Source: Halopseudomonas oceani
Lineage (GTDB): Bacteria; Pseudomonadota; Gammaproteobacteria; Pseudomonadales; Pseudomonadaceae
Direction: 5' to 3'
Assembly: GCF_002903165.1 (NCBI RefSeq)
Contig: NZ_PPSK01000005.1
Location: forward strand, 62,001-126,000
DNA length: 64,000 nucleotides
This document shows positions 53,475-64,000 of the stretch, one piece after another. The notes beneath the pieces are model-generated. The model had not been told where the DNA came from and searched no databases. It worked only from the letters and a program-made list of their open reading frames with translations. Each line of letters opens with the position of its first letter. The first letter of the stretch is position 1. A program made the translations under genes and the position numbers.

Positions 53475-54476
53475 TTACTGAAAGAGCGACTCTCCGGTCA
53501 GGCCATGCTGCTCGAGAATATCGCGCAAACGCTTGAGCGCCTCGACCTGGATCTGTCGTACACGCTCGCGGGTGAGACCGATCTCGCGCCCGACTTCCTC
53601 CAGCGTGCTGCTCTCGTGGCCACGCAAACCAAACCGTCGCGTGACCACTTCGCACTGCTTTTCCGTCAACTCTCCAAGCCACTGGTCAATGCTGGCGTTG
53701 AGGTCGTCATCCTGCAGCAGATCACACGGGTCCGAGCCCTGTTCATCCGTGAGAGTGTCAAGCAGCGTCTTGTCCGAGTCAGGGCCAAGTGACATGTCGA
53801 CCGAAGCGACCCGCTCGTTCAGACCCAGCATGCGTTTAACGTCTTCGACCGGCTTGTCCAGCAACTGGGCAATTTCTTCCGGCGAGGGCTCATGGTCGAG
53901 CTTCTGAGTCAGCTCACGGGCGGCCCGCAGATAGATATTCAGTTCCTTGACCACATGAATCGGCAGACGAATCGTCCGCGTCTGATTCATGATTGCCCGC
54001 TCAATAGTCTGGCGAATCCACCAGGTCGCATAGGTCGAGAAACGAAAGCCACGTTCCGGGTCAAACTTTTCCACCGCCCGAATCAAGCCGAGGTTACCTT
54101 CCTCGATCAGGTCGAGTAGTGTGAGCCCCCGGTTGACGTAACGCCGGGCGATCTTGACGACCAATCGCAGATTGCTTTCGATCATGCGTTTGCGCCCTGC
54201 CGGATCACCCTTTTGCGCCAAGCGGGCAAAATGGACTTCCTCTTCAGGGGTCAACAGGGGAGAAAAACCGATTTCGTTGAGATACAGCTGCGTGGCGTCA
54301 AGCTGTTTGGTGAAGTCGAACGCATTCTCGCGTCGATGGTTGCGCGGAGTAATCCGCTTGTTATCTACGGACACAGGCATCTCGTTCACCTCCTCATCAT
54401 CCATGATGGTGCTGTCTTGCGACGTGCTGTCCAGCGATATGACCTGCTCTGGCTGTTTCTTATTTTTTACTGCCAT
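53475..54476 (-). CDS. rpoS: RNA polymerase sigma factor RpoS
   Basis: A 333-residue stationary-phase sigma factor, matching the 334 of P. aeruginosa. Region 1.2 starts [19 protein letters not shown] near residue 62. Region 2 has [58 protein letters not shown] near 100-155. Region 4 ends with [26 protein letters not shown] near 295. It directs general stress and stationary-phase genes. ATG 54476 gives MAVKNKK; the open frame runs 20 codons further. Transcription from within nlpD is known in relatives. An inverted repeat lies in the leader. Confidence 0.97.
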   Translation of the reverse strand: MAVKNKKQPEQVISLDSTSQDSTIMDDEEVNEMPVSVDNKRITPRNHRRENAFDFTKQLDATQLYLNEIGFSPLLTPEEEVHFARLAQKGDPAGRKRMIESNLRLVVKIARRYVNRGLTLLDLIEEGNLGLIRAVEKFDPERGFRFSTYATWWIRQTIERAIMNQTRTIRLPIHVVKELNIYLRAARELTQKLDHEPSPEEIAQLLDKPVEDVKRMLGLNERVASVDMSLGPDSDKTLLDTLTDEQGSDPCDLLQDDDLNASIDQWLGELTEKQCEVVTRRFGLRGHESSTLEEVGREIGLTRERVRQIQVEALKRLRDILEQHGLTGESLFQ

Positions 54477-54554
54477 ATGCGTGCCCCAATTCCAGTAAAA
54501 CGCGGCAACGACACAGCCCATCAAATCACACCCCATTATGGGCAGTGCGTCCCT

Positions 54555-54582
54555 ACTGACTGTTGCGATGCAACAGACCAGT
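54555..54582. promoter_or_regulatory. Inverted repeat in the rpoS leader
   Basis: CTGTTGC (54560-54566) pairs with GCAACAG (54570-54576) around GAT, flanked by ACTG/CAGT at 54555-54558 and 54579-54582. It lies 80-105 bases before the rpoS start in the nlpD-rpoS gap. It may be a transcript hairpin or a protein-binding palindrome. Confidence 0.45.
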
Positions 54583-54646
54583 CACGTTCTCACAGACTGC
54601 CCGCAGAACGTGACAAACCCATGGCACCACAACCGACACCTTACCA

Positions 54647-55534
54647 TCAAGACCGGGGCAAATACGCCAACGGGTCTACAGGTTGACCCTTGCGCCGGAT
54701 CTCGAAATGCAGCTTCACCCGATCAGTACCGCTACTACCCATTTCGGCAATGACCTGTCCAACCTTGACCTGATCACCTTCTTCAACCAGCAAACGGCTG
54801 TTGTGCGCATAGGCGCTCAGGTAGGTCTCGTCATGCTTGATGATGATCATATCGCCATAACCGATGAGACCTCGTCCAGCATAGACTACTGCTCCATCAG
54901 CAGCTGCTTTCACAGGCTCACCCAATTGTCCGGCAATATCAATCCCTTTATTCAAACTCCCGTTTGACTGGAAGCGCGCCAGCAATTGCCCACGCGCAGG
55001 CCAGCTCCAGCCGGAAGCACTGACTGGCGTAGAGGAGCTGCCTGCAGACCGTGTCGCAGACGGGGCTGCCGTCGCGCCTGCAGTACTGGCAGTGCTGCCT
55101 GAACGCGGCGTGCTGGTGGTCGCGGGGGTGCTGCGTACAGCAGTGGATCTGGGGGTTGATGAGGTGCTGGAAGCCGCTGGCGTGGAAACGGTGGGCGAAG
55201 ACGCAACGACAGGCGCACGGGAGGCGGCGCGACGTCCAAGACTGATACGCTGACCCGGGTAGATGGTATAGGGCGCGCGCAAGTTGTTATTGCTGGCCAG
55301 AGCCTTCCAGTCCCAGCCATAGCGGAACGCAATCTGATACAGCGTCTCGCCCCGCTGAACGGTGTGATAGCCGGTCGTCACCGCCTGCGCGCGCATGCCG
55401 CCACGGCCGCGCTCGTCGATGGGAACGGTGCCGGAAGGCCCTGCACATGCGGCAAGCAGCGCCGCCAATAACACTATACCGGCACGTTTTACCGGCTCAA
55501 CGGCCCCATGCCCGCAACGCACACACAGCCCCAT
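54647..55534 (-). CDS. nlpD: LysM/M23 murein hydrolase activator lipoprotein NlpD
   Basis: A 295-residue lipoprotein (lipobox LAAC at residues 27-30). A LysM domain covers residues 55-98 (YHTVQRGETLYQIAFRYGWDW, YTIYPGQRISL). A low-complexity Ser/Thr/Pro/Ala linker follows (100-170). The C-terminal M23 region has NGSLNKGIDIAGQLGEP near 195 and IIKHDETYLSAYAHNSRLLV near 230. Catalytic His/Asp residues are only partly kept, as in other NlpD proteins that activate amidases rather than cut. The start at 55534 gives a long charged N-terminus before the signal, so a later start is possible. It lies directly upstream of rpoS. Confidence 0.9.
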   Translation of the reverse strand: MGLCVRCGHGAVEPVKRAGIVLLAALLAACAGPSGTVPIDERGRGGMRAQAVTTGYHTVQRGETLYQIAFRYGWDWKALASNNNLRAPYTIYPGQRISLGRRAASRAPVVASSPTVSTPAASSTSSTPRSTAVRSTPATTSTPRSGSTASTAGATAAPSATRSAGSSSTPVSASGWSWPARGQLLARFQSNGSLNKGIDIAGQLGEPVKAAADGAVVYAGRGLIGYGDMIIIKHDETYLSAYAHNSRLLVEEGDQVKVGQVIAEMGSSGTDRVKLHFEIRRKGQPVDPLAYLPRS

Positions 55535-55586
55535 TCCTGGTTGGCTCCCGTTCAGTATCGCGTGTGGGGCTCGCGCGCAGCGCCTC

Positions 55587-56510
55587 TCAGGCTGCGGCGC
55601 GCCGTCCCCACCATTCTAATAACAACACTAATACCACGCCGAGCACCATCAACGCCAATCCGGCCTGCCAGAGCGATGGCTCACCGGTCAGCTCGGCGTA
55701 CTGATGCGGCAGCAGGTTCATCTCCTGCAGCGGAACCTGCTCGCCATGGCTGTTGACCCGCCAAGTGAGTGTTTGTTTCCACGGCCAGACCTTGTTCAGT
55801 GAACCGACCAGCAATCCGGTCAAAAATGCCAGCGTAACACTGCGCGCATGGCGTAGCAGCCAGGACAATAAACGCGAAAAGCTCAGCAGTCCGGTCACGC
55901 AGCCCAGTGCGAACAGTCCGAGTAGGCCAAGATCGGCGCTTTTGACTGCGTGCAAAACACCGGAGTACAGGCCCAGCAACAAAAGAATAAAGCTGCCGGA
56001 AATACCGGGCAGGATCATTGCGCAGATCGCAATGCAACCGCCGAGAAAAACGTTCAGGGGAGTAACACTCAGCGCTAACGGCGAAGCAACGGTGATCAGG
56101 TAAGCAAATACCCCGCCAAGCACTGCCGCAACAACCGCAGCCGTATTCCAGCGGGGAATCTCGCGCCCAACCAGATAGACCGAGACCAGAATCAAACCAA
56201 AGAAAAACGACCACACCAGCAGTCCGTGATGCGCCAACAGATAGGTAATCAGGCGTGCCAGCGTGGCAATGCTGCAGAGTATGCCCGCCAGCAGGGTAAC
56301 CAGAAATGCGCCATCAACCGCCCGCCAGGTATCGGCAAACCGGCCGCGTAACAGCCATACCAACTTGTCCGGTGTGCAGGCCGCAATGGCCGCCAGCAGG
56401 CGATCGTAGATGCCGGAAATGAAGGCAATGGTGCCGCCCGACACCCCAGGCACAACGTCGGCGGCGCCCATGGCGACGCCACGGAGAAAGATAAAGAGGT
56501 ATTCCTTCAC
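55587..56510 (-). CDS. DUF368 family membrane protein (undecaprenyl-phosphate translocase type)
   Basis: A 307-residue inner-membrane protein with about eight to nine helices. The family signature MGAADVVPGVSGGTIAFISGIYDRLL is near residue 14, and a second half-repeat ICAMILPGISGSFILLLLGLYSG near 163, as in DUF368. A DUF368 protein of Vibrio cholerae (PopT) has been reported to recycle undecaprenyl phosphate across the membrane, so this is a candidate for the same work. It is inserted between nlpD and pcm, which as I recall adjoin in P. aeruginosa. Direction matches both neighbours. Confidence 0.88.
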   Translation of the reverse strand: MKEYLFIFLRGVAMGAADVVPGVSGGTIAFISGIYDRLLAAIAACTPDKLVWLLRGRFADTWRAVDGAFLVTLLAGILCSIATLARLITYLLAHHGLLVWSFFFGLILVSVYLVGREIPRWNTAAVVAAVLGGVFAYLITVASPLALSVTPLNVFLGGCIAICAMILPGISGSFILLLLGLYSGVLHAVKSADLGLLGLFALGCVTGLLSFSRLLSWLLRHARSVTLAFLTGLLVGSLNKVWPWKQTLTWRVNSHGEQVPLQEMNLLPHQYAELTGEPSLWQAGLALMVLGVVLVLLLEWWGRRAAA

Positions 56511-56533
56511 GGAGGCGTCCTTGGGATGAGAAT

Positions 56534-57205
56534 TCAGGAGTGAATGGCGCCAGCCAGCAGCGGCACGAAGCGCACCGGCTCGACCTGCTGATAGGTAAAC
56601 TCGTCACCGTGGCGAATAACCAGCATCAAGTGCTGCTCACGTTCGCCGACCGGAATCACCAGGCGACCGCCGTCAGCCAACTGACCGAGCAGCTCGCGCG
56701 GAATTTCAGCCGGTGCTGCAGTGACCAGAATGGCATCGTAGGGGCCGTACTGTGGCCAGCCCCAATTACCATCTGCATGACGGAAAACGACATTGCGCAC
56801 GTCGATATCCCGGAGCACACGCTTGGCGCGCTCCTGCAGCGGCAAAATCCGTTCAACACTGAATACCCGTTCAACCACCTTGGCCAGAATGGCGGTCTGG
56901 TAACCGGAGCCAGTGCCGACCTCCATGACTTTGTCGAGCGACCCGCCGCCGAGCAGTAACTCGGTCATGCGGGCAACGATATAGGGTTGCGACAAGGTCT
57001 GGTTGTGGCCAATCGGCAACGCAGTGTCTTCGTAGGCTCGATGCGACAGCGCTTCATCCACAAACAGATGACGCGGCGTGCGACGCATCGCTTCGAGCAC
57101 GTGCAGGTTACGAATACCCTCTTCAAATAACCGCTCAAGCAGCCGCTCACGGGTACGCTGCGAGGTCATGCCGATACCGGCACGGTAAAGGTCGTCATGT
57201 GCCAT
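56534..57205 (-). CDS. pcm: Protein-L-isoaspartate O-methyltransferase
   Basis: A 223-residue SAM-dependent enzyme that repairs isoaspartyl residues in aged proteins. Family motifs are [42 protein letters not shown] near residue 40, [27 protein letters not shown] near 86, the SAM-binding part, and [13 protein letters not shown] near 180. The ATG at 57205 is 2 bases after the surE stop. A second ATG at 57169 ([10 protein letters not shown]) matches relatives better and may be the true start. Order surE-pcm-nlpD-rpoS is classic. Confidence 0.94.
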   Translation of the reverse strand: MAHDDLYRAGIGMTSQRTRERLLERLFEEGIRNLHVLEAMRRTPRHLFVDEALSHRAYEDTALPIGHNQTLSQPYIVARMTELLLGGGSLDKVMEVGTGSGYQTAILAKVVERVFSVERILPLQERAKRVLRDIDVRNVVFRHADGNWGWPQYGPYDAILVTAAPAEIPRELLGQLADGGRLVIPVGEREQHLMLVIRHGDEFTYQQVEPVRFVPLLAGAIHS

Positions 57206-57207
57206 GC

Positions 57208-57957
57208 TCAGTCCAACCCGCCCAGCCAGCTCTCCAGGTGGTCAAACACCTCGTACAGCGTCTTGTCGACACGCAGCGGTGTCACCGACACGTAGCCCTG
57301 CATGACGGCGTGAAAATCCGTTCCTTCGCCGCCGTCCTCGGCGTCACCGGCGACCGAGATCCAGTACCCCTCCTTGCCCCGCGGATCGACCCACTTGACC
57401 GGCTTGGCGGCGCGCGCGCGGTGGCCCAGACGGGTCAGACGAATGCCCTTGATCTGCTCCAGCGGCAGATTGGGAATATTGACGTTGAGCACCGTACGCG
57501 GCGGCAGATCGAGCTGATCATGCGCCTCGACCATCTTCCGGGCGAAGTAGGCGGCAGCCGGCAGGTTGTCGGTTTGCCGGCCGGTCAACGAAAACGCCAT
57601 GGCCGGACGGGCCAGAAAGCGCCCCTCCAGCGCGGCAGCAACCGTACCGGAATAGAGCACGTCGTCACCCAGGTTGGCTCCCAGGTTAATGCCTGCGACC
57701 ACCATGTCGATGCTGTCTTCATACAGCGCATTGAGGCCCAGGTGCACGCAGTCGGTCGGGGTTCCGTTGATACCAATAAAGCCGTTTTCCAGAGTGAAGG
57801 GCCGCAGCGGCCGGTCCAGACTCAGCGCGCTGCTCGCACCACTGCGGTCCTCTGCGGGAGCCACCACCACACAGTCGGCATAATCGGCCAGTGCACCGTG
57901 CAGGGCTTTGATACCCGGCGCCAGCACACCATCGTCGTTGGCAATCAGAATACGCAT
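57208..57957 (-). CDS. surE: 5'/3'-Nucleotidase SurE
   Basis: A 249-residue survival protein with phosphatase activity on nucleoside monophosphates. The catalytic Asp pair is in [16 protein letters not shown] (residues 8-9). The metal-binding Ser is in [12 protein letters not shown] near 40 and Asn in [25 protein letters not shown] near 93-110. Its ATG overlaps the truD stop (TGATG), so the two are coupled. Confidence 0.96.
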   Translation of the reverse strand: MRILIANDDGVLAPGIKALHGALADYADCVVVAPAEDRSGASSALSLDRPLRPFTLENGFIGINGTPTDCVHLGLNALYEDSIDMVVAGINLGANLGDDVLYSGTVAAALEGRFLARPAMAFSLTGRQTDNLPAAAYFARKMVEAHDQLDLPPRTVLNVNIPNLPLEQIKGIRLTRLGHRARAAKPVKWVDPRGKEGYWISVAGDAEDGGEGTDFHAVMQGYVSVTPLRVDKTLYEVFDHLESWLGGLD

Positions 57958-59012
57958 CAGTTTTCCGTTTCCAGCCCGCCACCGGGGGTACTGGAGAGTT
58001 CCAGCAGCTCATGCAGCAACGCCGTGGCGAAGCAGCCGGTAGGCAGGGTAAATTCCAGTTCGAGACAATCGGTGGACGGATAATGCCACGTAAGTCCCTG
58101 AATGGGGAGGCGTAAAATCCGTCTCGCCTGCTCCAGACCAGCCCCTTCGAGCCAGGCGGCCAGTTCCGGTTCGGCCGTCGCCACCTGCTGTTCCAGCCGT
58201 GCGACGGCGCCGCCACTGGCCAGGGCACCGGTACCCCACAGCGCGGCAGTCGGATGCAGGTCCAGCGCTGCCGGCCGCGGGTCATCCGCCGCCAGCTCAC
58301 TGGCAGGAAAGTGACTCCGACTATCGGTGAAAGCGAGGCGGTCGCCGTCGAGAATCCGGTTCCAGCTACCCTCTTCCACCCGCCTGGCGAGCATACGATT
58401 GAACAGCAGACTACGCGCTGTCGATAGCAGTCGGGACCGGGTACCACGTGCTGGCGGGTATCCACCCTGCCCGGCCCAGCGGCGGGCATCATGCAGATTG
58501 CTGCCATCGAGACCAAAGCGCTGCGGGCCGAAATAGTTGGGCACACCCTCACGGGCGATAACCTGTAAACGCGCGTCCAGTTGCTGCTGATCGGCCACCA
58601 GATCAGTGAGGCGAATAAAGAACCCGTTGGCACTGTGGGCACCGCGCTGCAATTTGCGCTGATGGCGCGTCTGCTCCAGACAGCGCAGCTGGTCGTTCCA
58701 GAGCGCGCTGAAATCCGGGTCTGCACGCCCCGGCAGCTGTAGGCTGAACCACTGCCGGGTCACCGCCTGACGATCCTTCAGGCCGGCGTAGCTGACGTTG
58801 CGCAGAGAAATACCGGCGGCGCGCGCCAGCTGTCTAGCGACTTCTTCGGTATTCAGGCCGCGCTTCTCCAGCAGTAGCCAGAGATGCTCTCCTGAACCGC
58901 TGAGTGCGATATCCAGCACCTCGGTCACGCGGAAGTCGTCCGGCGTGGCTTTCAGAGTCGCCCGGCCACAACTCTCACCCCAGGCGCGCGGCCCAAGCAG
59001 CTGTTCAGTCAT
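57957..59012 (-). CDS. truD: tRNA pseudouridine(13) synthase TruD
   Basis: A 351-residue enzyme that makes pseudouridine at position 13 of tRNA-Glu. The catalytic Asp is in [17 protein letters not shown] near residue 78; [17 protein letters not shown] near 152 is the conserved NYFG-type motif. Length matches E. coli TruD. It overlaps ispF by 8 bases and surE by one. The gene is part of the ispF-truD-surE-pcm string. Confidence 0.95.
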   Translation of the reverse strand: MTEQLLGPRAWGESCGRATLKATPDDFRVTEVLDIALSGSGEHLWLLLEKRGLNTEEVARQLARAAGISLRNVSYAGLKDRQAVTRQWFSLQLPGRADPDFSALWNDQLRCLEQTRHQRKLQRGAHSANGFFIRLTDLVADQQQLDARLQVIAREGVPNYFGPQRFGLDGSNLHDARRWAGQGGYPPARGTRSRLLSTARSLLFNRMLARRVEEGSWNRILDGDRLAFTDSRSHFPASELAADDPRPAALDLHPTAALWGTGALASGGAVARLEQQVATAEPELAAWLEGAGLEQARRILRLPIQGLTWHYPSTDCLELEFTLPTGCFATALLHELLELSSTPGGGLETEN

Positions 59013-59481
59013 GCGCTAGCAACAGGGCGACCGCGTGCACGGCAATCCCTTCCTCGCGACCAGCGAAGCCCAGTTTCTCGGTGGTGGTAGCCTTGACGTT
59101 GACCTGATCCAGCGCCACGCCCAGATCCGCGGCGATCTGCTCGCGCATCAACGGAATATGCGGCGCCATCTTCGGTCGCTGCGCGACAATAGTGGCATCG
59201 ACATTACCGACCTTCCAGCCGCGCTCGCGCAACAGACCCATGACGTGGCGCAACAGCACCCGGCTGTCGGCGCCCTTGAACTCAGGATCGGTATCAGGAA
59301 AGTGCTGACCAATGTCGCCCAACGCCGCCGCTCCCAGCAAGGCATCGGCCAGCGCGTGCAGCAGCACATCGCCGTCGGAGTGGGCAACCAGCCCGCGGCT
59401 ATGGGCGATCTGCACGCCGCCAAGGGTGATGAAGTCGCCGTCGCCAAAGCGATGAACGTCGTAGCCGTGGCCAATGCGCAT
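59005..59481 (-). CDS. ispF: 2-C-methyl-D-erythritol 2,4-cyclodiphosphate synthase IspF
   Basis: A 158-residue trimeric enzyme of the non-mevalonate isoprenoid pathway. Zinc ligands Asp8 and His10 lie in [20 protein letters not shown] and the later His in [40 protein letters not shown] near residue 63 is typical. No ispD is adjacent here. It begins a tightly packed minus-strand string. Confidence 0.96.
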   Translation of the reverse strand: MRIGHGYDVHRFGDGDFITLGGVQIAHSRGLVAHSDGDVLLHALADALLGAAALGDIGQHFPDTDPEFKGADSRVLLRHVMGLLRERGWKVGNVDATIVAQRPKMAPHIPLMREQIAADLGVALDQVNVKATTTEKLGFAGREEGIAVHAVALLLAHD

Positions 59482-59562
59482 GTGGTGCCTCCCGTCAGTC
59501 GATGGCGGCGATTCTACCGCCTCGACATGACAAGGGACAGGTCGGGCAGACTTGTCGGAGTG

Positions 59563-60411
59563 CTACAGCCCCAGCGCTGCCGCATGATGACGCAGGTGGT
59601 CATCAATAAAGCTGGCGATGAAGAAGTAGCTGTGGTCGTAGCCAGGTTGACGACGCAGGGTCAGCGGGTGACCCGCTGCCGCTGCCGCCGCCTCCAGAGC
59701 TTCGGGCTTGAGTTGCTCGGCAAGGAAGTTGTCGGACTCACCCTGATCAACCAGTAGCGGCAGGCGCTCGGTCGCGCCAGCCAGCAGCTCGCAGGCGTCC
59801 CACGCCTTCCATGCAGCTTTGTCGTTACCCAAATACCGGCCCAGCGCCTTGTGCCCCCAGGGGCACTCGCTCGGGTTGCTGATCGGCGCAAAGGCCGAGA
59901 CCGAGCGATAGCGACCGGGGTTCTTCAGCGCACAGATCAACGCGCCGTGCCCCCCCATCGAATGGCCACTGATCGAGCGCTGATCCGACACCGGGAAGTG
60001 CTCTTCGATCAGACCGGGCAATTCCTGCACCACGTAGTCATACATGCGGTAATGCTGCGCCCAGGGCTGCTCGGTAGCATTGACGTAGAAGCCTGCTCCC
60101 AGGCCAAAGTCATAGGCACCTTCGGCATCATCAGGCACCCCTTCGCCACGCGGGCTGGTGTCCGGGGCAACAATGACCATGCCCAGCTCGGCCGCCAGAC
60201 GCTGCGCTCCGGCCTTCTGCATGAAGTTTTCATCGGTACAGGTCAGACCTGATAGCCAGTACAGCACCGGCAGCGGCTTGCCCTGATCCGCCTGCGGCGG
60301 CAGGTAGATGCCGAACACCATGTCACAGTGCAGCACTTGGGAACGGTGACGATAGCGCTTAAGCCAACCGCCAAAGCTCTTGTTGGCGCTGACCAGTTCA
60401 ATGTCGTTCAT
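59563..60411 (-). CDS. fghA: S-formylglutathione hydrolase
   Basis: A 282-residue alpha/beta hydrolase that frees formate and glutathione from S-formylglutathione. The nucleophile Ser is in [14 protein letters not shown] near residue 150. [22 protein letters not shown] near 50 is the oxyanion region, and [13 protein letters not shown] near 262 holds the catalytic His. It completes formaldehyde oxidation after the dehydrogenase at 60613-61725. The two genes share direction but are separated by 200 bases that hold a heptamer repeat. Confidence 0.95.
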   Translation of the reverse strand: MNDIELVSANKSFGGWLKRYRHRSQVLHCDMVFGIYLPPQADQGKPLPVLYWLSGLTCTDENFMQKAGAQRLAAELGMVIVAPDTSPRGEGVPDDAEGAYDFGLGAGFYVNATEQPWAQHYRMYDYVVQELPGLIEEHFPVSDQRSISGHSMGGHGALICALKNPGRYRSVSAFAPISNPSECPWGHKALGRYLGNDKAAWKAWDACELLAGATERLPLLVDQGESDNFLAEQLKPEALEAAAAAAGHPLTLRRQPGYDHSYFFIASFIDDHLRHHAAALGL

Positions 60412-60428
60412 AAGAAACCTCCGGTTTC

Positions 60429-60487
60429 AGCTGCAAGCTGCAAGCTGCAAGCTGCAAGCTGCAAGCTGCAAGCTGCAAGCTGCAAGC
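60429..60487. repeat. Tandem AGCTGCA heptamer repeat, about 8.4 copies
   Basis: Eight perfect copies of AGCTGCA run from 60429 to 60484, followed by a partial AGC. The unit is nearly self-complementary (TGCAGCT), so it can also fold. It lies between fghA and adhC, only 18 bases before the fghA start codon. Similar heptamer tracts are scattered in pseudomonad intergenic DNA. Length variation between strains is likely. Confidence 0.95.
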
Positions 60488-60612
60488 GTAATCACGATTG
60501 GCTTGGCGACCAGGGCGTCAAGTACTTTCTAGAAGCGTTTCTACCAATCGTCGCCCCAAGAAAGTCCACGCAATTCGACGCCACGTGGTTTTGCTTGCCG
60601 CTTGCGGCTGGG

Positions 60613-62744
<2,132 letters not shown>

Positions 62745-62780
62745 CGACTGCCGGGCAAACCACCTTCTCTGCGGCCATAA

Positions 62781-62803
62781 GAAAAGGGGCCGAAGCCCCT
62801 TTC
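62781..62803 (-). terminator. Terminator after the DUF4168 gene
   Basis: On the minus strand AAAGGGGC-TTCG-GCCCCTTT, with a stable TTCG loop, is followed by TTC. It may serve the LysR gene on the plus strand as well. Confidence 0.8.
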
Positions 62804-62819
62804 CCGTGAGTCAATCAAA

Positions 62820-63209
62820 TCAGTTGAACTGCTGCGCACGCTCGCGCAACTCGGTATCGGTCTGCATGCGCGAGGCGATTTCATTGTAGCGAGCAACCTC
62901 CATACCGGAGCTCTCAACCGCCTCAACCATTTCCTGCTGGGCATCGAACTGCAATTGCTGCGCCTGTTCCTGGTCACTGGCCGCGCCCAGTTCGTCGGTC
63001 AGCTCCTGGCGAATCTCGTTGACCTTCTCTTCTGCGCTGACGAATTTTTCCAAGTCGGCTTCAGACACAGGCGCAGCTGCCGCGGCTGCGGACGGTTCGC
63101 CGTATTGCTGGCCAGCGGCTCCACCTGCGGTTTGCGCAATAGCGAACGGAGCACCCGCACTCAGGGTCACAACACACAGAGCAGCGGTCAGTTTTTTCAG
63201 ATTCATCAT
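62820..63209 (-). CDS. DUF4168 family exported protein
   Basis: A 129-residue secreted protein. A signal peptide (LTAALCVVTLSAGAPFAIAQ) is followed by a Gly/Ala/Ser-rich stretch, then the DUF4168 helical region (SEADLEKFVSAEEKVNEI, QFDAQQEMVEAVESSGMEVARYNEIASRMQ). The function is unknown. GGAG lies 7 bases before the first of two adjacent ATGs (63209 and 63206). It has its own terminator downstream. Confidence 0.82.
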   Translation of the reverse strand: MMNLKKLTAALCVVTLSAGAPFAIAQTAGGAAGQQYGEPSAAAAAAPVSEADLEKFVSAEEKVNEIRQELTDELGAASDQEQAQQLQFDAQQEMVEAVESSGMEVARYNEIASRMQTDTELRERAQQFN

Positions 63210-63239
63210 GGTGCTTCTCCTTCGTTGAAGTTCACCAGT

Positions 63240-63375
63240 CACAGAGCAGAGACCGTGCCAAAAACCCAGAAAACACCATAACCATATGATTTATAAAAAT
63301 AAAAACAAAAATCAAAAAAAATAAAACCACACCGGAGCCGGAACTATCAGCCATCAAAACGTATCTTTTTTAAAC
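63240..63375. promoter_or_regulatory. A-rich intergenic tract between DUF4168 and the sensor gene
   Basis: About 135 bases without a gene. From 63287 to 63328 the plus strand is almost only A and T with runs of A (for example AAAAATAAAAACAAAAATC). This contrasts with the GC-rich surroundings. It must hold the promoters of both divergent genes and is a good place for MvaT to bind, which is inference. Confidence 0.5.
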
Positions 63376-64000
63376 ATGAGCAAAAAATATCCGTTCAAAT
63401 ATGACCCGCTAGCCTGGACAGGTATCAGCGGCCTGCAACGCACCGTCCTGCTGTTTGTTGTGCTGCCCCTGCTGCTGCTCACAGCGCTCGGTATCCGCTT
63501 CGGTTTGGAGCAGGCAAGCCAGTTTCAACAACAACGCCTGAAAGATGACCTTGAACTGATTGGCCGAGCCATCAGCATCCCTATTGGCAATGCACTGCGC
63601 GAGGGGGATCAGCAAGCGATCGAAGCGGCATTGAGCTCGGTCTTCATCATCGGCGAGGTCTATGGCGCGTCGGTGTTCGATGTGAATGGCGTGCGCCTGA
63701 GCGCAGCAGGGACCACCGAAAGCGACCTGTCGCGCACCGCCATTCCTGACCTGATCGTCTCCACCGGCCAGGCCCAACAGGGGTTCAGCCGAGTAGACGG
63801 ACGCAACCTGTTCTCCCACTTCATGCCGTTGTTTGATGCCGGCGGCAATATTCAGGGGTTGATTCAGATCAGCCGGCGCGCCAGCGACTTCGGGCGGGCG
63901 CTGGATCAACTGGAGATCATCGCCTGGCTAGCCTGGGCGGTACTGGCTATCGGCATTATCTGCGCAGTCATGCTCGGCCACTACGGCGGCGTCGGGCGAC
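63376..64000 (+). CDS. Membrane sensor protein, N-terminal part
   Basis: The first 208 residues of a larger protein cut by the window edge. It starts MSKKYPFKYDPLAWTG, with a membrane helix near residues 23-43 (VLLFVVLPLLLLTALGIRF). A periplasmic domain of about 130 residues follows (IPIGNALREGDQQAIEAALSS, VYGASVFDVNGVRLSAAG) and a second helix near 180-200 (IIAWLAWAVLAIGIICAVML). This layout is that of a histidine kinase, chemoreceptor or GGDEF/EAL sensor; the deciding part is missing. Confidence 0.75.
   Translation, partial: MSKKYPFKYDPLAWTGISGLQRTVLLFVVLPLLLLTALGIRFGLEQASQFQQQRLKDDLELIGRAISIPIGNALREGDQQAIEAALSSVFIIGEVYGASVFDVNGVRLSAAGTTESDLSRTAIPDLIVSTGQAQQGFSRVDGRNLFSHFMPLFDAGGNIQGLIQISRRASDFGRALDQLEIIAWLAWAVLAIGIICAVMLGHYGGVGR

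Noticed and set aside
60429-60487. A CRISPR array
   Set aside because: The repeat unit is only 7 bases with no spacers and no cas genes nearby. It is a simple tandem repeat.

Overview
This window looks like a chromosomal segment from a gammaproteobacterium of the Pseudomonadaceae. The evidence is an MvaT-type nucleoid protein, an RpoS/NlpD/Pcm/SurE/TruD/IspF block, BifA next to SodB, an Entner-Doudoroff operon beside pyruvate kinase, and OlsB/OlsA. As far as I recall the Pseudomonas aeruginosa gene order, three runs match it: purU-mvaT-sbcB up to enoyl-CoA hydratase (around PA4314-PA4333), olsB-olsA-acpH and argP-argO-sodB-bifA (around PA4350-PA4367), and rpoS to the adhC regulator (PA3622-PA3630). 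I cannot fix the species; a Halopseudomonas-like relative is possible. I see no phage, insertion sequence, CRISPR array or rRNA. One tRNA-Gly is present.

Layout. 1-332: start of flhA (cut by the window edge). 631-8440: a Sel1-repeat lipoprotein and a GGDEF/EAL protein on the plus strand, facing a minus-strand set of truncated-haemoglobin lipoprotein, DUF3034 protein, GGDEF/EAL protein and cupredoxin-like protein. 8595-10432: a luciferase-like oxidoreductase, tRNA-Gly(CCC) and a ferritin of the FtnA type. 10827-14367: a three-subunit molybdenum hydroxylase of the xanthine dehydrogenase family. 14375-14830: a gutted chemoreceptor gene. 14959-19870: a membrane protein, hemN, moaA and moaE/D/C. 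20027-22438: a tandem OxyR-like site, ahpC and ahpF. 22450-28831: HD-GYP protein, a 52-residue acidic ORF, CBS protein, purU, mvaT, sbcB, PilZ protein and two small envelope proteins. 28976-36894: a universal stress protein, edd-pgl-eda, pyruvate kinase, a DoxX protein behind a striking hairpin, and class I fumarase. 37207-43907: diguanylate cyclase, ferredoxin reductase, enoyl-CoA hydratase, phospholipase-D-like synthase, a diiron-type metallo-hydrolase, and olsB-olsA. 43841-49506: acpH, a coiled-coil membrane protein, a small unknown protein, a saccharopine-dehydrogenase-like protein, argP/argO and sodB. 49726-62744: bifA, the GIDE/LemA pair, rpoS, nlpD, a DUF368 protein, pcm, surE, truD, ispF, and the glutathione-dependent formaldehyde pair with its LysR regulator. 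The right edge holds a DUF4168 protein, an A-rich tract and the N-terminal half of a membrane sensor.

How the genes work together. Three themes recur. First, cyclic-di-GMP: six proteins that make, break or bind it lie in 64 kb. Second, oxidative and aldehyde stress: AhpC/AhpF under a probable OxyR site, SodB, a ferritin, RpoS and the formaldehyde pathway. Third, molybdenum cofactor: moaCDE-moaA lies within 4 kb of a molybdenum hydroxylase that should need the cofactor.

The window is mostly ordinary core genome. The most unusual items are the cupredoxin/c-di-GMP/DUF3034 operon, the hairpin that buries the ribosome-binding site of the DoxX gene, the acidic micro-ORF coupled to the CBS gene, a 14-bp duplication at the start of the LysR regulator, and the LemA/GIDE pair in which GIDE carries an EF-hand.
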